This document shows, piece after piece, positions 1-6,555 of a DNA stretch of 6,555 nucleotides. Source of the DNA: B8-G4 sp033720735 (GTDB lineage Bacteria > Bacteroidota > Bacteroidia > Chitinophagales > Saprospiraceae); assembly GCA_033720735.1 (NCBI GenBank), contig JAWWBX010000250.1, positions 1 through 6,555 on the forward strand, read 5' to 3'. A program made the translations under genes and the position numbers. Under the pieces are notes generated by a model. That model did no database searches and was not told the origin of the DNA. It saw only the letters and a list, made by a program, of their open reading frames with translations. The stretch's first letter is position 1. The number at the start of each line of letters is the position of its first letter.

Positions 1-59
1 AGGTGCGGTTTGCCAAAGGCAGTCAGGACGAGCACGACCTTTTCCTTAGCTTAGAAGAT
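1..59 (+). other. Leader upstream of the sensor kinase gene, cut by the window edge
   Basis: The kinase reading frame stays open here from a GTG at position 3. The 19 residues it would add are mostly polar, and they precede a textbook signal peptide that starts at the ATG at 60. This stretch is therefore read as untranslated leader. A purine run AGAAG lies at 53-57, but it is only two bases from the ATG, too close for a normal ribosome binding site. No promoter can be identified, and the true upstream control region lies outside the window. Confidence 0.4.
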
Positions 60-3000
60 ATGAAGGCCGTCTGTGTCTCGGCACTCCTTGCCCTTTGTTT
101 CCTTCCTCCGGTCTGCGCACAGCGCCAGATGATCGTCTTCGATCACTTCAATGAGGATGGCGGTCTTCCCAACAACTCGATCAACCAGATCTATCAGGAT
201 CGTGACGGCATCCTTTGGATGCCAAGCTTTGACGGCCTCGTGCGCTACGACGGCTACACATTCACCTCATTCCGCCGCATTCATGCGGATCCGGCCACCC
301 TGTCAGACAACAATGTACGCTCGGTTGCCGAAGATCACTGCGGCAGGCTGTGGGTCGGCACGATCGGAAGCGGACTCAACGTCTCTGACCGGAACAAACA
401 GCACTTTCATCGTCTGACGCCCCCGCAAATGGGTCGTCCCGGTGTTCGGTCAAAAACCATCCGTGCGATCATCGAAGATCCGCAACACAACATCTGGATC
501 GCAGGGGACGAAGGGCTGGAGATCATCCGTTACGAAGACTCAGTGGCATTGCCCGGCGCCTCGATGCAGCAGGTCGCCGCCGGGATCAACCGTCTCGGTA
601 CACCTGTCTCTTTCCACCTCGATGACCAACAGCGGATGTGGGTGGCAACCACCAGGGGCCTGGCCGTCTATGGTATCGCCGACAGTTCCTTGCTCACCCC
701 GGACGATGTGCCCTGGCTACCGCGTCACGACATCAACGACATCGATCAGGCGCCGGACGGATCGATCTGGATCAGCGCCCGCAAGGAAGGTCCACGCTTC
801 TACTACCTCGGACGCGACGATACCACATTTCGTCCGTTTACGGATATCGATCTGCTGTCCGCATCGCGGAGCGCACTCTTCGTCTTTGATCTGGACGGGC
901 GCATATGGATCACGGTGTTTGGGGAGCAGGCCTACGGGTACGATTTCCGCGATTCAACGGTATTCCTGATCAGCTCCGACAACAGCAACATCCCCGACGA
1001 GCGGTTCCTGCGCGCACCGAGCGTAGACCACCAGGGCAATATCTGGATCCCGGGCGCAGGCTGTTATCGGTACAACTATCCGCGCGGGATGTTTCAACAC
1101 CTGCATCGTTTCGGATTTCATCAGGCAAGTACCGCCATTGCGTCCTTCGGTGATGAAATGTGGTTTGCGTACAGGGAGAACGGCATTGTGCGCCATGACC
1201 TTAAAACCGGGGCCGAGCAACTCTTGACCACCAACACTCCAGGGCCCTCACGCCTGACATCCGATCACGTGGCGGCAATCACCGGATTGAGCAACGGGCT
1301 CATCGCCATGGCGGGATTCGGGTCACTCATGCTTCATGATCCAAATACCGGGGTCACCACCAGCACGTTCGCTTCCGGAACCAACCGCTCGTTGCTCGAA
1401 GATCAGCGGGGTCGACTCTGGATGGGCGGAATCCGCGGCCTGTACCAGTTTACCCGGTCAGGCACGCTGCTGCAGATGTATTCATTGCCAGAACGGTTTG
1501 GTGACGGACGCAATTTTGTCCAGGGCATTCAGGCCGATCATAACGGACACATCTGGTTTGGAACAAGCATCAAGGGCATCAGCCGGCTTGATCCCGAGTC
1601 CGGGGAGATCACGCAGTATCTGCCAGAAACGACTCCAGGCCTGCAAACCGACAAGGTGATCGACCTGGCGTATGCCAACCGCCAGATGTGGATCGGCACC
1701 AATGCCGGTCTTGTCAGGCTCGACATCGACACGGGCGTATTCACTACTTATGGCCTGCAACACGGGATCGCTAACGACCACATCACGGCCGTGTTGTGGA
1801 CCCCCACCGGCCTCTGGATGACCACCTACGGCGGCGTCTCCCATTTTGACCCTGCCACCGAACGCTTCTCCAACTACAATGTGGCCAGCGGCCTGGCCAA
1901 CCGCACGTACTACCCCAGATGCAAACTGCTGGGACAGGATGGCACGGTGTATTTTGGAGGCACACAAGGCGTGGATTATTTCAAACCCGCCGAACTGCGC
2001 GAACGTGCAGATGATCTGTCGGTGCACCTCGTCCGGTTTTCCGTGGATCAGACCGAGATCCCCTTTACCGAGATCATACCGGGTCAGGCGATGGACCTGC
2101 GTCATCATGACGATGTCCTGGAAATCGAATTTGCAGCACGCGAGTATGCGACGCCCGAGTATGTCGAGTATGCATACCGGATCACGGGGCTCAGTGACCG
2201 ATGGGTGCATCTGGGATCGGCGCGCCGTGCACTGATCGCTAACCTGAAGCCCGGCGACTACGTGTTTATGGCGCGGGCGCGCTTGCCCCATCAGGACTGG
2301 TCACCGGGTATCCTGCAAATCCCGTTGCGGGTCGCACCACCCTTCTGGGCGACCTGGTGGTTCAGATTGCTGGCTATCTCCGTGATCGTCGCTGCGGTGC
2401 TGGGCTATGTCCGCTTCCGAGAGCGGAAGATCCGGGAGCGCGAAGAGCGCAAGAAGGAAGTTGAACGCGCCATGATCGACCTGGAACGCCGAGCCCTGCT
2501 GGCGCAAATGAATCCGCATTTCATTTTCAATGCGATGAACTCTATCCAGCAGTTCGTGGCAGCGCGTGATATCGAAGGTGCGCTGAAATACCTCTCCAAA
2601 TTCTCCAGGCTGCTCCGGTTTGTGCTGAGTATCTCACGGGAAAACAAGATCACGTTGATCGATGAGATCACCATGATCCAGGATTACCTGGAACTCGAGC
2701 GCATGCGCTTCCCTGACAAGTTTGAGTACACCGTGGATATTGACCAGTCACTGGACGTACATACCCTGGAAATACCGCCATTCCTGATCCAGCCGCAGGT
2801 GGAGAATGCCATCCGGCACGGATTGATGAACAAGGGTGTGGACGGCCGCCTGCTGGTCGCCATCGAACGACAGAACGGGCACTTGAAGGTCACGGTTGAA
2901 GATAATGGCATCGGACGCGAAGCAGCCCGCCAGCTACGTGCGCAATCCTCGTTCAACCGGCGCAGCCAGGGTCTCAGCATTGTCGAAGAACGCCTGAGAC

Positions 3001-3107
3001 ACATCAATCAAAACAACATTCCGCACAATCTGCAGATCACAGACCTCTACCATCCCGACCGCACCCCCCGGGGTACCAGGGTAGAAATTTTTGTCGAACT
3101 CGATTAA
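60..3107 (+). CDS. Two-component sensor histidine kinase: double beta-propeller, Y_Y_Y domain, LytS/YehU-type kinase
   Basis: The product is 1015 residues from the ATG at 60. That start is preferred because it opens a signal peptide (MKAVCVSALLALCFLPPVCA, likely cleaved before QR). Next come fourteen propeller blades of the Reg_prop type, each with a D-x-x-G-x-(I/L)-W-like strand. The Trp (or its replacement) falls near residues 53, 98, 146, 194, 237, 283, 329, 368, 416 (Ala), 454, 499, 544, 586 and 631 (Tyr), which suggests two seven-bladed propellers. A Y_Y_Y domain follows at about 683-757, then one membrane helix at about 764-785 and a charged coiled linker. The His_kinase domain has phospho-acceptor His820 in QMNPHFIFNAMN. 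The ATPase domain has an N-box (ENAIRHG, Asn916), DNGIG at 948-952 and a QGLSIVEERL box near 970-979. The propellers should lie in the periplasm and sense an unknown ligand; the kinase is cytoplasmic. No output domain is fused, unlike hybrid one-protein systems, so the phosphate should pass to the regulator encoded six bases downstream. The gene is intact. Confidence 0.93.
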   Translation: MKAVCVSALLALCFLPPVCAQRQMIVFDHFNEDGGLPNNSINQIYQDRDGILWMPSFDGLVRYDGYTFTSFRRIHADPATLSDNNVRSVAEDHCGRLWVGTIGSGLNVSDRNKQHFHRLTPPQMGRPGVRSKTIRAIIEDPQHNIWIAGDEGLEIIRYEDSVALPGASMQQVAAGINRLGTPVSFHLDDQQRMWVATTRGLAVYGIADSSLLTPDDVPWLPRHDINDIDQAPDGSIWISARKEGPRFYYLGRDDTTFRPFTDIDLLSASRSALFVFDLDGRIWITVFGEQAYGYDFRDSTVFLISSDNSNIPDERFLRAPSVDHQGNIWIPGAGCYRYNYPRGMFQHLHRFGFHQASTAIASFGDEMWFAYRENGIVRHDLKTGAEQLLTTNTPGPSRLTSDHVAAITGLSNGLIAMAGFGSLMLHDPNTGVTTSTFASGTNRSLLEDQRGRLWMGGIRGLYQFTRSGTLLQMYSLPERFGDGRNFVQGIQADHNGHIWFGTSIKGISRLDPESGEITQYLPETTPGLQTDKVIDLAYANRQMWIGTNAGLVRLDIDTGVFTTYGLQHGIANDHITAVLWTPTGLWMTTYGGVSHFDPATERFSNYNVASGLANRTYYPRCKLLGQDGTVYFGGTQGVDYFKPAELRERADDLSVHLVRFSVDQTEIPFTEIIPGQAMDLRHHDDVLEIEFAAREYATPEYVEYAYRITGLSDRWVHLGSARRALIANLKPGDYVFMARARLPHQDWSPGILQIPLRVAPPFWATWWFRLLAISVIVAAVLGYVRFRERKIREREERKKEVERAMIDLERRALLAQMNPHFIFNAMNSIQQFVAARDIEGALKYLSKFSRLLRFVLSISRENKITLIDEITMIQDYLELERMRFPDKFEYTVDIDQSLDVHTLEIPPFLIQPQVENAIRHGLMNKGVDGRLLVAIERQNGHLKVTVEDNGIGREAARQLRAQSSFNRRSQGLSIVEERLRHINQNNIPHNLQITDLYHPDRTPRGTRVEIFVELD

Positions 3108-3113
3108 TGTATC

Positions 3114-3914
3114 ATGACCGAATCAGCCACCTCAGCAACCCTGCGCGCGATCATCATTGAGGACGAAGAGCGCAGTCGCATTGTCCTCAGGAACCTCCTG
3201 GAGACCTATTGCCCACAGATCGAGATCGTCGATGATGCTGATTCCGTCAAACAGGGCGTGCGGATCATCAGGCAGCATCAGCCCGACCTGATGTTCCTCG
3301 ACATCCAGTTGCTTGATGGAACCGGTTTTGACATCCTCGAAAAATGCACAGAGTACGAGGGTGCCATTATCTTCACGACGGCCTTCGACCAGTATGCCCT
3401 GAAGGCGTTCAAATTCAGCGCGATCGATTATCTGCTCAAGCCGATCGATATCGAAGAACTGAAGCTGGCTGTTCAAAAGGCCACCACGTCTCAGGACCAG
3501 CGGTATACCAGCCGCAAGATCAGCCATCTCCTATCCCACCTGCGCCGCTCTCCCGACGAACACCCGGTGTTGCTCGTTTCGACAAGTGAATCCATCGAGT
3601 TTGTGCGTATTCGCGACATCGTGCGTTGCGAAGCGCAGGGGGCTTATTGCATGATACATTTCAGTGAGGGCAAACCCCTGCTTGCCAGCAAGGTGATCAA
3701 AGAATTTGAGTTCCTGCTGCAGGAGTATGCGTTCTTCCGCGTACACCAATCGCACCTGGTCAATCTCGGCCAGGTCAGAAAGTATGTCAAGAGCCACAAT
3801 TCCATTCTGATGCGGGACGGCAAGGAGATCCAGGTCGCACGGAGCCGCAAGGAAGGTCTCATTCGCGCGATGTCCGGACTGAGTCAGCCCGGCACGGCTG
3901 ACCGCCGCCGCTAG
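3114..3914 (+). CDS. LytTR-family response regulator (receiver plus LytTR DNA-binding domain)
   Basis: The 266-residue product has a receiver domain at about 11-125, with acidic pocket E16-D17-E18, phospho-acceptor Asp63 (FLDIQLLDG), switch Thr88/Thr89 and Lys109-Pro110. A linker leads to a LytTR DNA-binding domain at about 150-255, recognised by the strand pattern around FVRIRDIVRCEAQGAYC and the hallmark FFRVHQSHLVNL at 207-218. Length and order match the AgrA/LytR/YehT class. It begins six bases after the kinase stop, so co-transcription and partnership with that kinase are very likely. The ATG at 3114 has no Shine-Dalgarno sequence. A nearer ATG at 3107, overlapping the kinase stop codon, is in another frame and ends within about 20 codons. 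In this class phosphorylation of Asp63 normally promotes dimerisation and binding to paired direct-repeat sites; the target genes cannot be read from the window. Confidence 0.95.
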   Translation: MTESATSATLRAIIIEDEERSRIVLRNLLETYCPQIEIVDDADSVKQGVRIIRQHQPDLMFLDIQLLDGTGFDILEKCTEYEGAIIFTTAFDQYALKAFKFSAIDYLLKPIDIEELKLAVQKATTSQDQRYTSRKISHLLSHLRRSPDEHPVLLVSTSESIEFVRIRDIVRCEAQGAYCMIHFSEGKPLLASKVIKEFEFLLQEYAFFRVHQSHLVNLGQVRKYVKSHNSILMRDGKEIQVARSRKEGLIRAMSGLSQPGTADRRR

Positions 3915-3959
3915 ATCTGTGCACGTCTCCCATGACGTCCGCAACCAGCTGACCGCCTG

Positions 3960-4316
3960 CTAGTCCTCCTCGTCGTCGTCCTTGGCACCGATAGGCGGCA
4001 GATCCCGTGGCTCTGTAGAATCCTTGGGAGATCCACCCGGCCCGTAAGCAACCCACCCCGTGAGCCCACCGCCTGCGATCAGCACGCCAGCTGCAATCGC
4101 CTCACTCAGATCAATCGCCCCGTCCCCGGTGAACCCACCTTTCCCTGCAATGATCAACCCGAGCAGGGACTGAAAGACGGCCAGGATGAGGAATATCCGC
4201 TGCCATGGCCAGTAGAAGGATTTCATGCGTTCGCGCAGGTCGCCGCGGATTGCGTTGTCGAGGTTGATCGCGTCGGTCATTGCATTGAGCAACTGATCGT
4301 GGTGTTCGTTTGCCAT
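3960..4316 (-). CDS. Small two-helix membrane protein with acidic C-terminal tail, function unknown
   Basis: I do not recognise this 118-residue protein. Residues 1-39 are polar and probably helical, ending in a basic/aromatic edge (RERMKSFYWPWQR). A first membrane helix spans about 40-57 and a second, Gly/Ala-rich one about 72-91. The linker between them (about 58-71) contains Gly-Lys and Gly-Asp pairs. The tail is Pro/Gly-rich and ends in an acidic run (DDDEED). The basic residues before helix 1 suggest that both termini are cytoplasmic. The ATG at 4316 was chosen because the upstream extension to 4430 would consume nearly the whole divergent intergenic region and adds an unlikely leader. 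The gene converges on the response regulator gene (45-base gap) and diverges from the cyclase gene (125-base gap), so a shared control region with the cyclase is possible. It is on the smaller side for a called gene, but the hydrophobic pattern and clean amphipathic layout support it as real. Confidence 0.72.
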   Translation of the reverse strand: MANEHHDQLLNAMTDAINLDNAIRGDLRERMKSFYWPWQRIFLILAVFQSLLGLIIAGKGGFTGDGAIDLSEAIAAGVLIAGGGLTGWVAYGPGGSPKDSTEPRDLPPIGAKDDDEED

Positions 4317-4362
4317 AAGTGTGTAATTAACAGATGATGCAATAAGCCATAAGTTAATCAAC
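4312..4362. repeat. Imperfect direct repeat over the start of the small membrane protein gene
   Basis: The 9-base word GCCATAAGT occurs at 4312-4320 and again at 4346-4354, 34 bases apart. Similarity continues on the far side: GTGTAATTAAC follows the first copy, and the second runs on through TTAATCAAC to 4362. Allowing a three-base indel, 16 of 17 positions of the shorter copy match. Read on the - strand, both copies contain ACTTATGGC, and the proximal copy holds the start codon of the small membrane protein gene. The ATG in the distal copy opens only a seven-codon frame (4350 down to 4327, TAA stop). The arms ATTAAC (4326-4331) and GTTAAT (4353-4358) are also inverted relative to each other. 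The repeat could be a regulator-binding pair or a small duplication. Confidence 0.5.
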
Positions 4363-4441
4363 TCCCGGGGTATGGCGCAAGTCGCAGAAAGCCCCTTGAA
4401 AACAGTTACAATCACCGGCTCCCGATACACTCATTCATACC
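4317..4441. promoter_or_regulatory. Divergent intergenic region between the small membrane protein and the cyclase genes
   Basis: This 125-base gap must hold the promoters of both flanking genes unless the small gene starts further upstream. It is more AT-rich than the coding DNA around it. On the - strand a weak Bacteroidota-like match exists: TAACTTAT (4356-4349) with TTG (4380-4378) about 21 bases upstream, which would start transcription roughly 25 bases before the small gene. On the + strand TTGAAA (4396-4401) and TACAAT (4407-4412) both resemble promoter hexamers, but only five bases separate them, so they do not form one promoter. No Shine-Dalgarno sequence precedes either start codon. 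The region as a regulatory zone is well supported; the individual boxes are not. Confidence 0.45.
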
Positions 4442-6555
4442 ATGCAGAGCCAGCCGGAACGTCAATTGATGGCGGTGATGTTCACCGACATTGCGGGGTA
4501 CAGCAAGCTGACACAGGAGGATGAGAGCCTGGCTCTCAATTTCGTGCGTCGCTTCCAGATGGCCGTACAGGTCCATACCCGGGCCTTCCATGGCGAGGTC
4601 GTACACTTTTACGGTGATGGCAGCCTGACCTTGCATGCGAGCGTCCTGGATGCGATTCAGTGTGCCAAAGCGATCCAGGAAACGCTCCGGCACGATCCCG
4701 TTGTGCCGGTGCGCATCGGCATCCACCTGGGAGAAGTTGTCCGCCAGGGTGACTCCACTTACGGCAATGCCGTCAACATTGCTTCCCGTCTGCACCAACT
4801 GGGACCGCCGCGCAGCATCCTCACCTCCGGCACCGTCGCAAATCAGCTGATCAATCACCCCGATGTGGAGCTGGCATACGTTGGTGTCGAATCGGTGAAG
4901 CATATCAAAAAGCCGATCAGGGTCTACGCACTCAAGGGTGACGGGCTGGTCGTACCCACCTGGACAGCCATTCACCGGCGCAACCCGCAGCGTATGCGGA
5001 AAAGCCTCCTGCTGCCTGCCTTGCTCCTGGCGGGCATTGTGCTGGTCGCCGCGATCCAGATCTGGTCTGGGTATGGCCGCTTCAACATCCCGCCATCTGA
5101 AGAACGCCTGGTGGTGCTCCCGTTCTCCAATAACACCGGTGATTCGACACTCGCGTTTATCGGACACATTGCCAGCCGACACATTTCGCGCTGTCTCGAA
5201 GAGAGCGATAACGCGCGCGTAGTGAGCTACGATCACCTGGTGCGCAACGAACAGTTGCAGCACTTCAACTTCTTTGACCTTCGCGCCGTGATCAGAGGAT
5301 TCGGAGCGCGCAACTTCATCGAGGGCAGCTATGTCATTGTGCAGGATACGCTCCTTCAGTTTGTCAGTGCACTCCGCGACGGGAAGACGATGGAACACAT
5401 CCAGCATTTTCCAGTGGTGACAACCAAACTCCGGAAGTATACCTCTGGGATCGAGGAACTTGGCCAACGCATTTCCGGATACTGGATGAGCAAGGAGGCC
5501 AATCCTCTGAGCATTCCGCGACAAGACGCATACAAGGCGTTTGTCGAAGGCCAGTATCACTGGCAGAGCGACTATGCCCGGGCCGCCGACTACCTCCAAA
5601 GGAGTATTGCCCTGGATTCCAACTTCCTGGACGCGTACTACTTCCTGTTTGATGCCTATGCCAATCAATGGTTGTACCACGAGGCTTCCGACGTCCTCGA
5701 TTTGATCAACCGGCGTTTCAGTGTCGAGCAATTCAATGGCCGCCAGCTGCTCAATCACCGGTTTTACGAGGCGCAGATTGCCTGCGACAATGAGCGCGCA
5801 TACAAGATCCTGCACGAAATGTATGAGGCAGATCCCGATGAATACTTTCTGAACACCCAGATGGCCATTGCCGCTCTGCATTTCGTCAACGAACCCCGGC
5901 AATGCCTGGCCATTCTCGAGCGCATTCCGTTCGACAGTCTTGACCTGGAGATCAACCGGCATGCCCTTGGGCGCGTGTCATTGGCAGTGCAGGCCAGTTT
6001 TGCGCTGGGTCAATATGAGGAGGCAGCCCGGTACGCGTGCTACTTCCCCCGCGACGACTGGACCACCAACCACCTGGAGCTTCAGGCGCGCGCACTCGCC
6101 GGAGTCCGCGATACCGCCGGCATCGAGGTGTTGCTCAGCAGGATCGAAATGGCAGGAAAGTCCCGGGCTCACCGGATCGTTTTGTACGGCCTGAGCCGCG
6201 ACTTCCGCCTGCTGGAAGAACCAGATCTGGCTCATTATTATCGCAACCGCGCCCTGGCAGCGTACGCCTCCCATCAATCGGCCATCTATGGCGAGTTGCT
6301 ACTGGATGCGGGCAGCGTGGACCAGGGTATGGCACATTTCACCACCCTCCGCGAGGCCTACGGTGATCATCCTCTGGTGCTGGCAGGACTCGCCCGCGCC
6401 CATGCCCTGCGCGAAGATTTCGAACAAGCCAGATCACTCATCCCGCTCCTGGCAAAACAGAAACCCGAACGGTTCGACTTTGGACAATCAGAGTATGACC
6501 AGGCCCGCATCTATGCGTTGCTGAATGCACCGGACCAGGCATTGCACAAGCTCAG
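4442..6555 (+). CDS. Class III adenylate/guanylate cyclase with membrane helix, TolB-like segment and TPR repeats (3' end outside window)
   Basis: The frame runs open for 704 codons to the window edge. The ATG at 4442 is the first start after an in-frame stop at 4397. Residues 9-165 form a class III cyclase domain: metal-binding Asp16 (FTDIAGYSKL) and Asp59 (FYGDGS), and transition-state Asn112 and Arg116 (NAVNIASRL). The usual purine-selecting Lys is His55 and the usual Asp/Thr is Asn109, so the nucleotide used, and even activity, are uncertain. A basic stretch (HRRNPQRMRK, 178-187) precedes one membrane helix at about 188-208. The positive-inside rule then puts the catalytic domain in the cytoplasm and the rest in the periplasm. 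Residues 222-320 resemble the TolB/FlgO-like segment (RLVVLPFSNNTGD, then FIEGSYVIVQDTLLQF). From about 364 onward the protein is helical and TPR-like, clearest at 364-410 and in the last 80 residues. The end lies mid-helix; relatives suggest that a few dozen residues are missing. It is divergent from the small membrane protein gene. Confidence 0.9.
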   Translation, partial: MQSQPERQLMAVMFTDIAGYSKLTQEDESLALNFVRRFQMAVQVHTRAFHGEVVHFYGDGSLTLHASVLDAIQCAKAIQETLRHDPVVPVRIGIHLGEVVRQGDSTYGNAVNIASRLHQLGPPRSILTSGTVANQLINHPDVELAYVGVESVKHIKKPIRVYALKGDGLVVPTWTAIHRRNPQRMRKSLLLPALLLAGIVLVAAIQIWSGYGRFNIPPSEERLVVLPFSNNTGDSTLAFIGHIASRHISRCLEESDNARVVSYDHLVRNEQLQHFNFFDLRAVIRGFGARNFIEGSYVIVQDTLLQFVSALRDGKTMEHIQHFPVVTTKLRKYTSGIEELGQRISGYWMSKEANPLSIPRQDAYKAFVEGQYHWQSDYARAADYLQRSIALDSNFLDAYYFLFDAYANQWLYHEASDVLDLINRRFSVEQFNGRQLLNHRFYEAQIACDNERAYKILHEMYEADPDEYFLNTQMAIAALHFVNEPRQCLAILERIPFDSLDLEINRHALGRVSLAVQASFALGQYEEAARYACYFPRDDWTTNHLELQARALAGVRDTAGIEVLLSRIEMAGKSRAHRIVLYGLSRDFRLLEEPDLAHYYRNRALAAYASHQSAIYGELLLDAGSVDQGMAHFTTLREAYGDHPLVLAGLARAHALREDFEQARSLIPLLAKQKPERFDFGQSEYDQARIYALLNAPDQALHKL

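Noticed and set aside
3..59. GTG start at position 3 for the kinase
   Set aside because: It would place 19 mainly polar residues before a complete signal peptide that begins at the ATG at 60.
1482..2291. A 269-codon open frame on the - strand inside the kinase gene
   Set aside because: It has the same codon-aligned relation to the sense frame and lies wholly within the conserved propeller and Y_Y_Y coding sequence. The translated product shows no domain pattern.
3107..3170. ATG overlapping the kinase stop codon as the regulator's start (TAATG coupling)
   Set aside because: This ATG is out of frame with the regulator and meets a stop after about 20 codons. The in-frame ATG at 3114 leads straight into the receiver domain.
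3923..3938. Inverted repeat ACGTC/GACGT between the convergent regulator and small-protein genes, as a terminator
   Set aside because: The stem is only five pairs with a six-base loop, and no T-run follows on either strand. The 45-base gap may still contain transcription ends, but no intrinsic terminator can be supported.
4317..4430. N-terminal extension of the small membrane protein to an ATG at 4430
   Set aside because: The extension would leave about 11 bases between the divergent genes and no room for two promoters. The added residues do not form a convincing signal peptide or domain.
4412..5962. A 516-codon open frame on the - strand across the cyclase gene
   Set aside because: It is codon-aligned with the cyclase frame, so a stop there requires a TTA, CTA or TCA codon in the sense gene. 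The cyclase hardly uses these, which leaves the opposite strand open by codon bias. The antisense product shows no recognisable domain, while the sense product has clear cyclase motifs.
1..6555. Mobile element, CRISPR array, tRNA or rRNA, toxin-antitoxin or defence system
   Set aside because: No array of regular repeats, transposase or integrase motifs, terminal inverted repeats or RNA-gene signatures were seen. All coding space is explained by the four genes described.

Overview
The window holds three complete genes and one gene cut by the right edge. All four are signalling or membrane proteins, and no RNA gene, mobile element or CRISPR array is visible. The protein architectures point to the Bacteroidota/Rhodothermota side of the bacterial tree: a double beta-propeller Y_Y_Y sensor kinase, a LytTR regulator, and a cyclase fused to TolB-like and TPR regions. 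All four start codons lack a convincing Shine-Dalgarno sequence, which fits that group, and base composition looks moderately GC-rich. This placement is an inference from family resemblance; no marker gene is present.

Left part (60-3914, + strand): a two-component pair six bases apart, almost certainly one operon. The first gene encodes a secreted-then-anchored sensor. It has a signal peptide, fourteen propeller blades (two seven-bladed propellers), a Y_Y_Y domain, one membrane helix and a LytS/YehU-type histidine kinase. The second encodes its likely partner, a receiver-LytTR DNA-binding response regulator.

Middle (3960-4316, - strand): a small, unrecognised protein with two probable membrane helices and a strongly acidic tail. 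It converges on the regulator gene across a 45-base gap and diverges from the next gene across a 125-base intergenic region. That region carries an imperfect direct repeat overlapping the small gene's start.

Right part (4442-6555, + strand, open at the window edge): a class III nucleotide cyclase with an N-terminal catalytic domain, one membrane helix, a TolB/FlgO-like segment and a TPR-rich C-terminus. Its metal-binding and transition-state residues are present, but the two positions that normally select the purine base are His and Asn instead of the usual Lys and Asp/Thr. This is the most interesting point in the window.

Taken together, the locus has one envelope sensor feeding transcription and a second membrane-anchored protein that may make a cyclic nucleotide. 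Nothing in the sequence proves that the two are connected. Only the kinase/regulator pairing is well supported.
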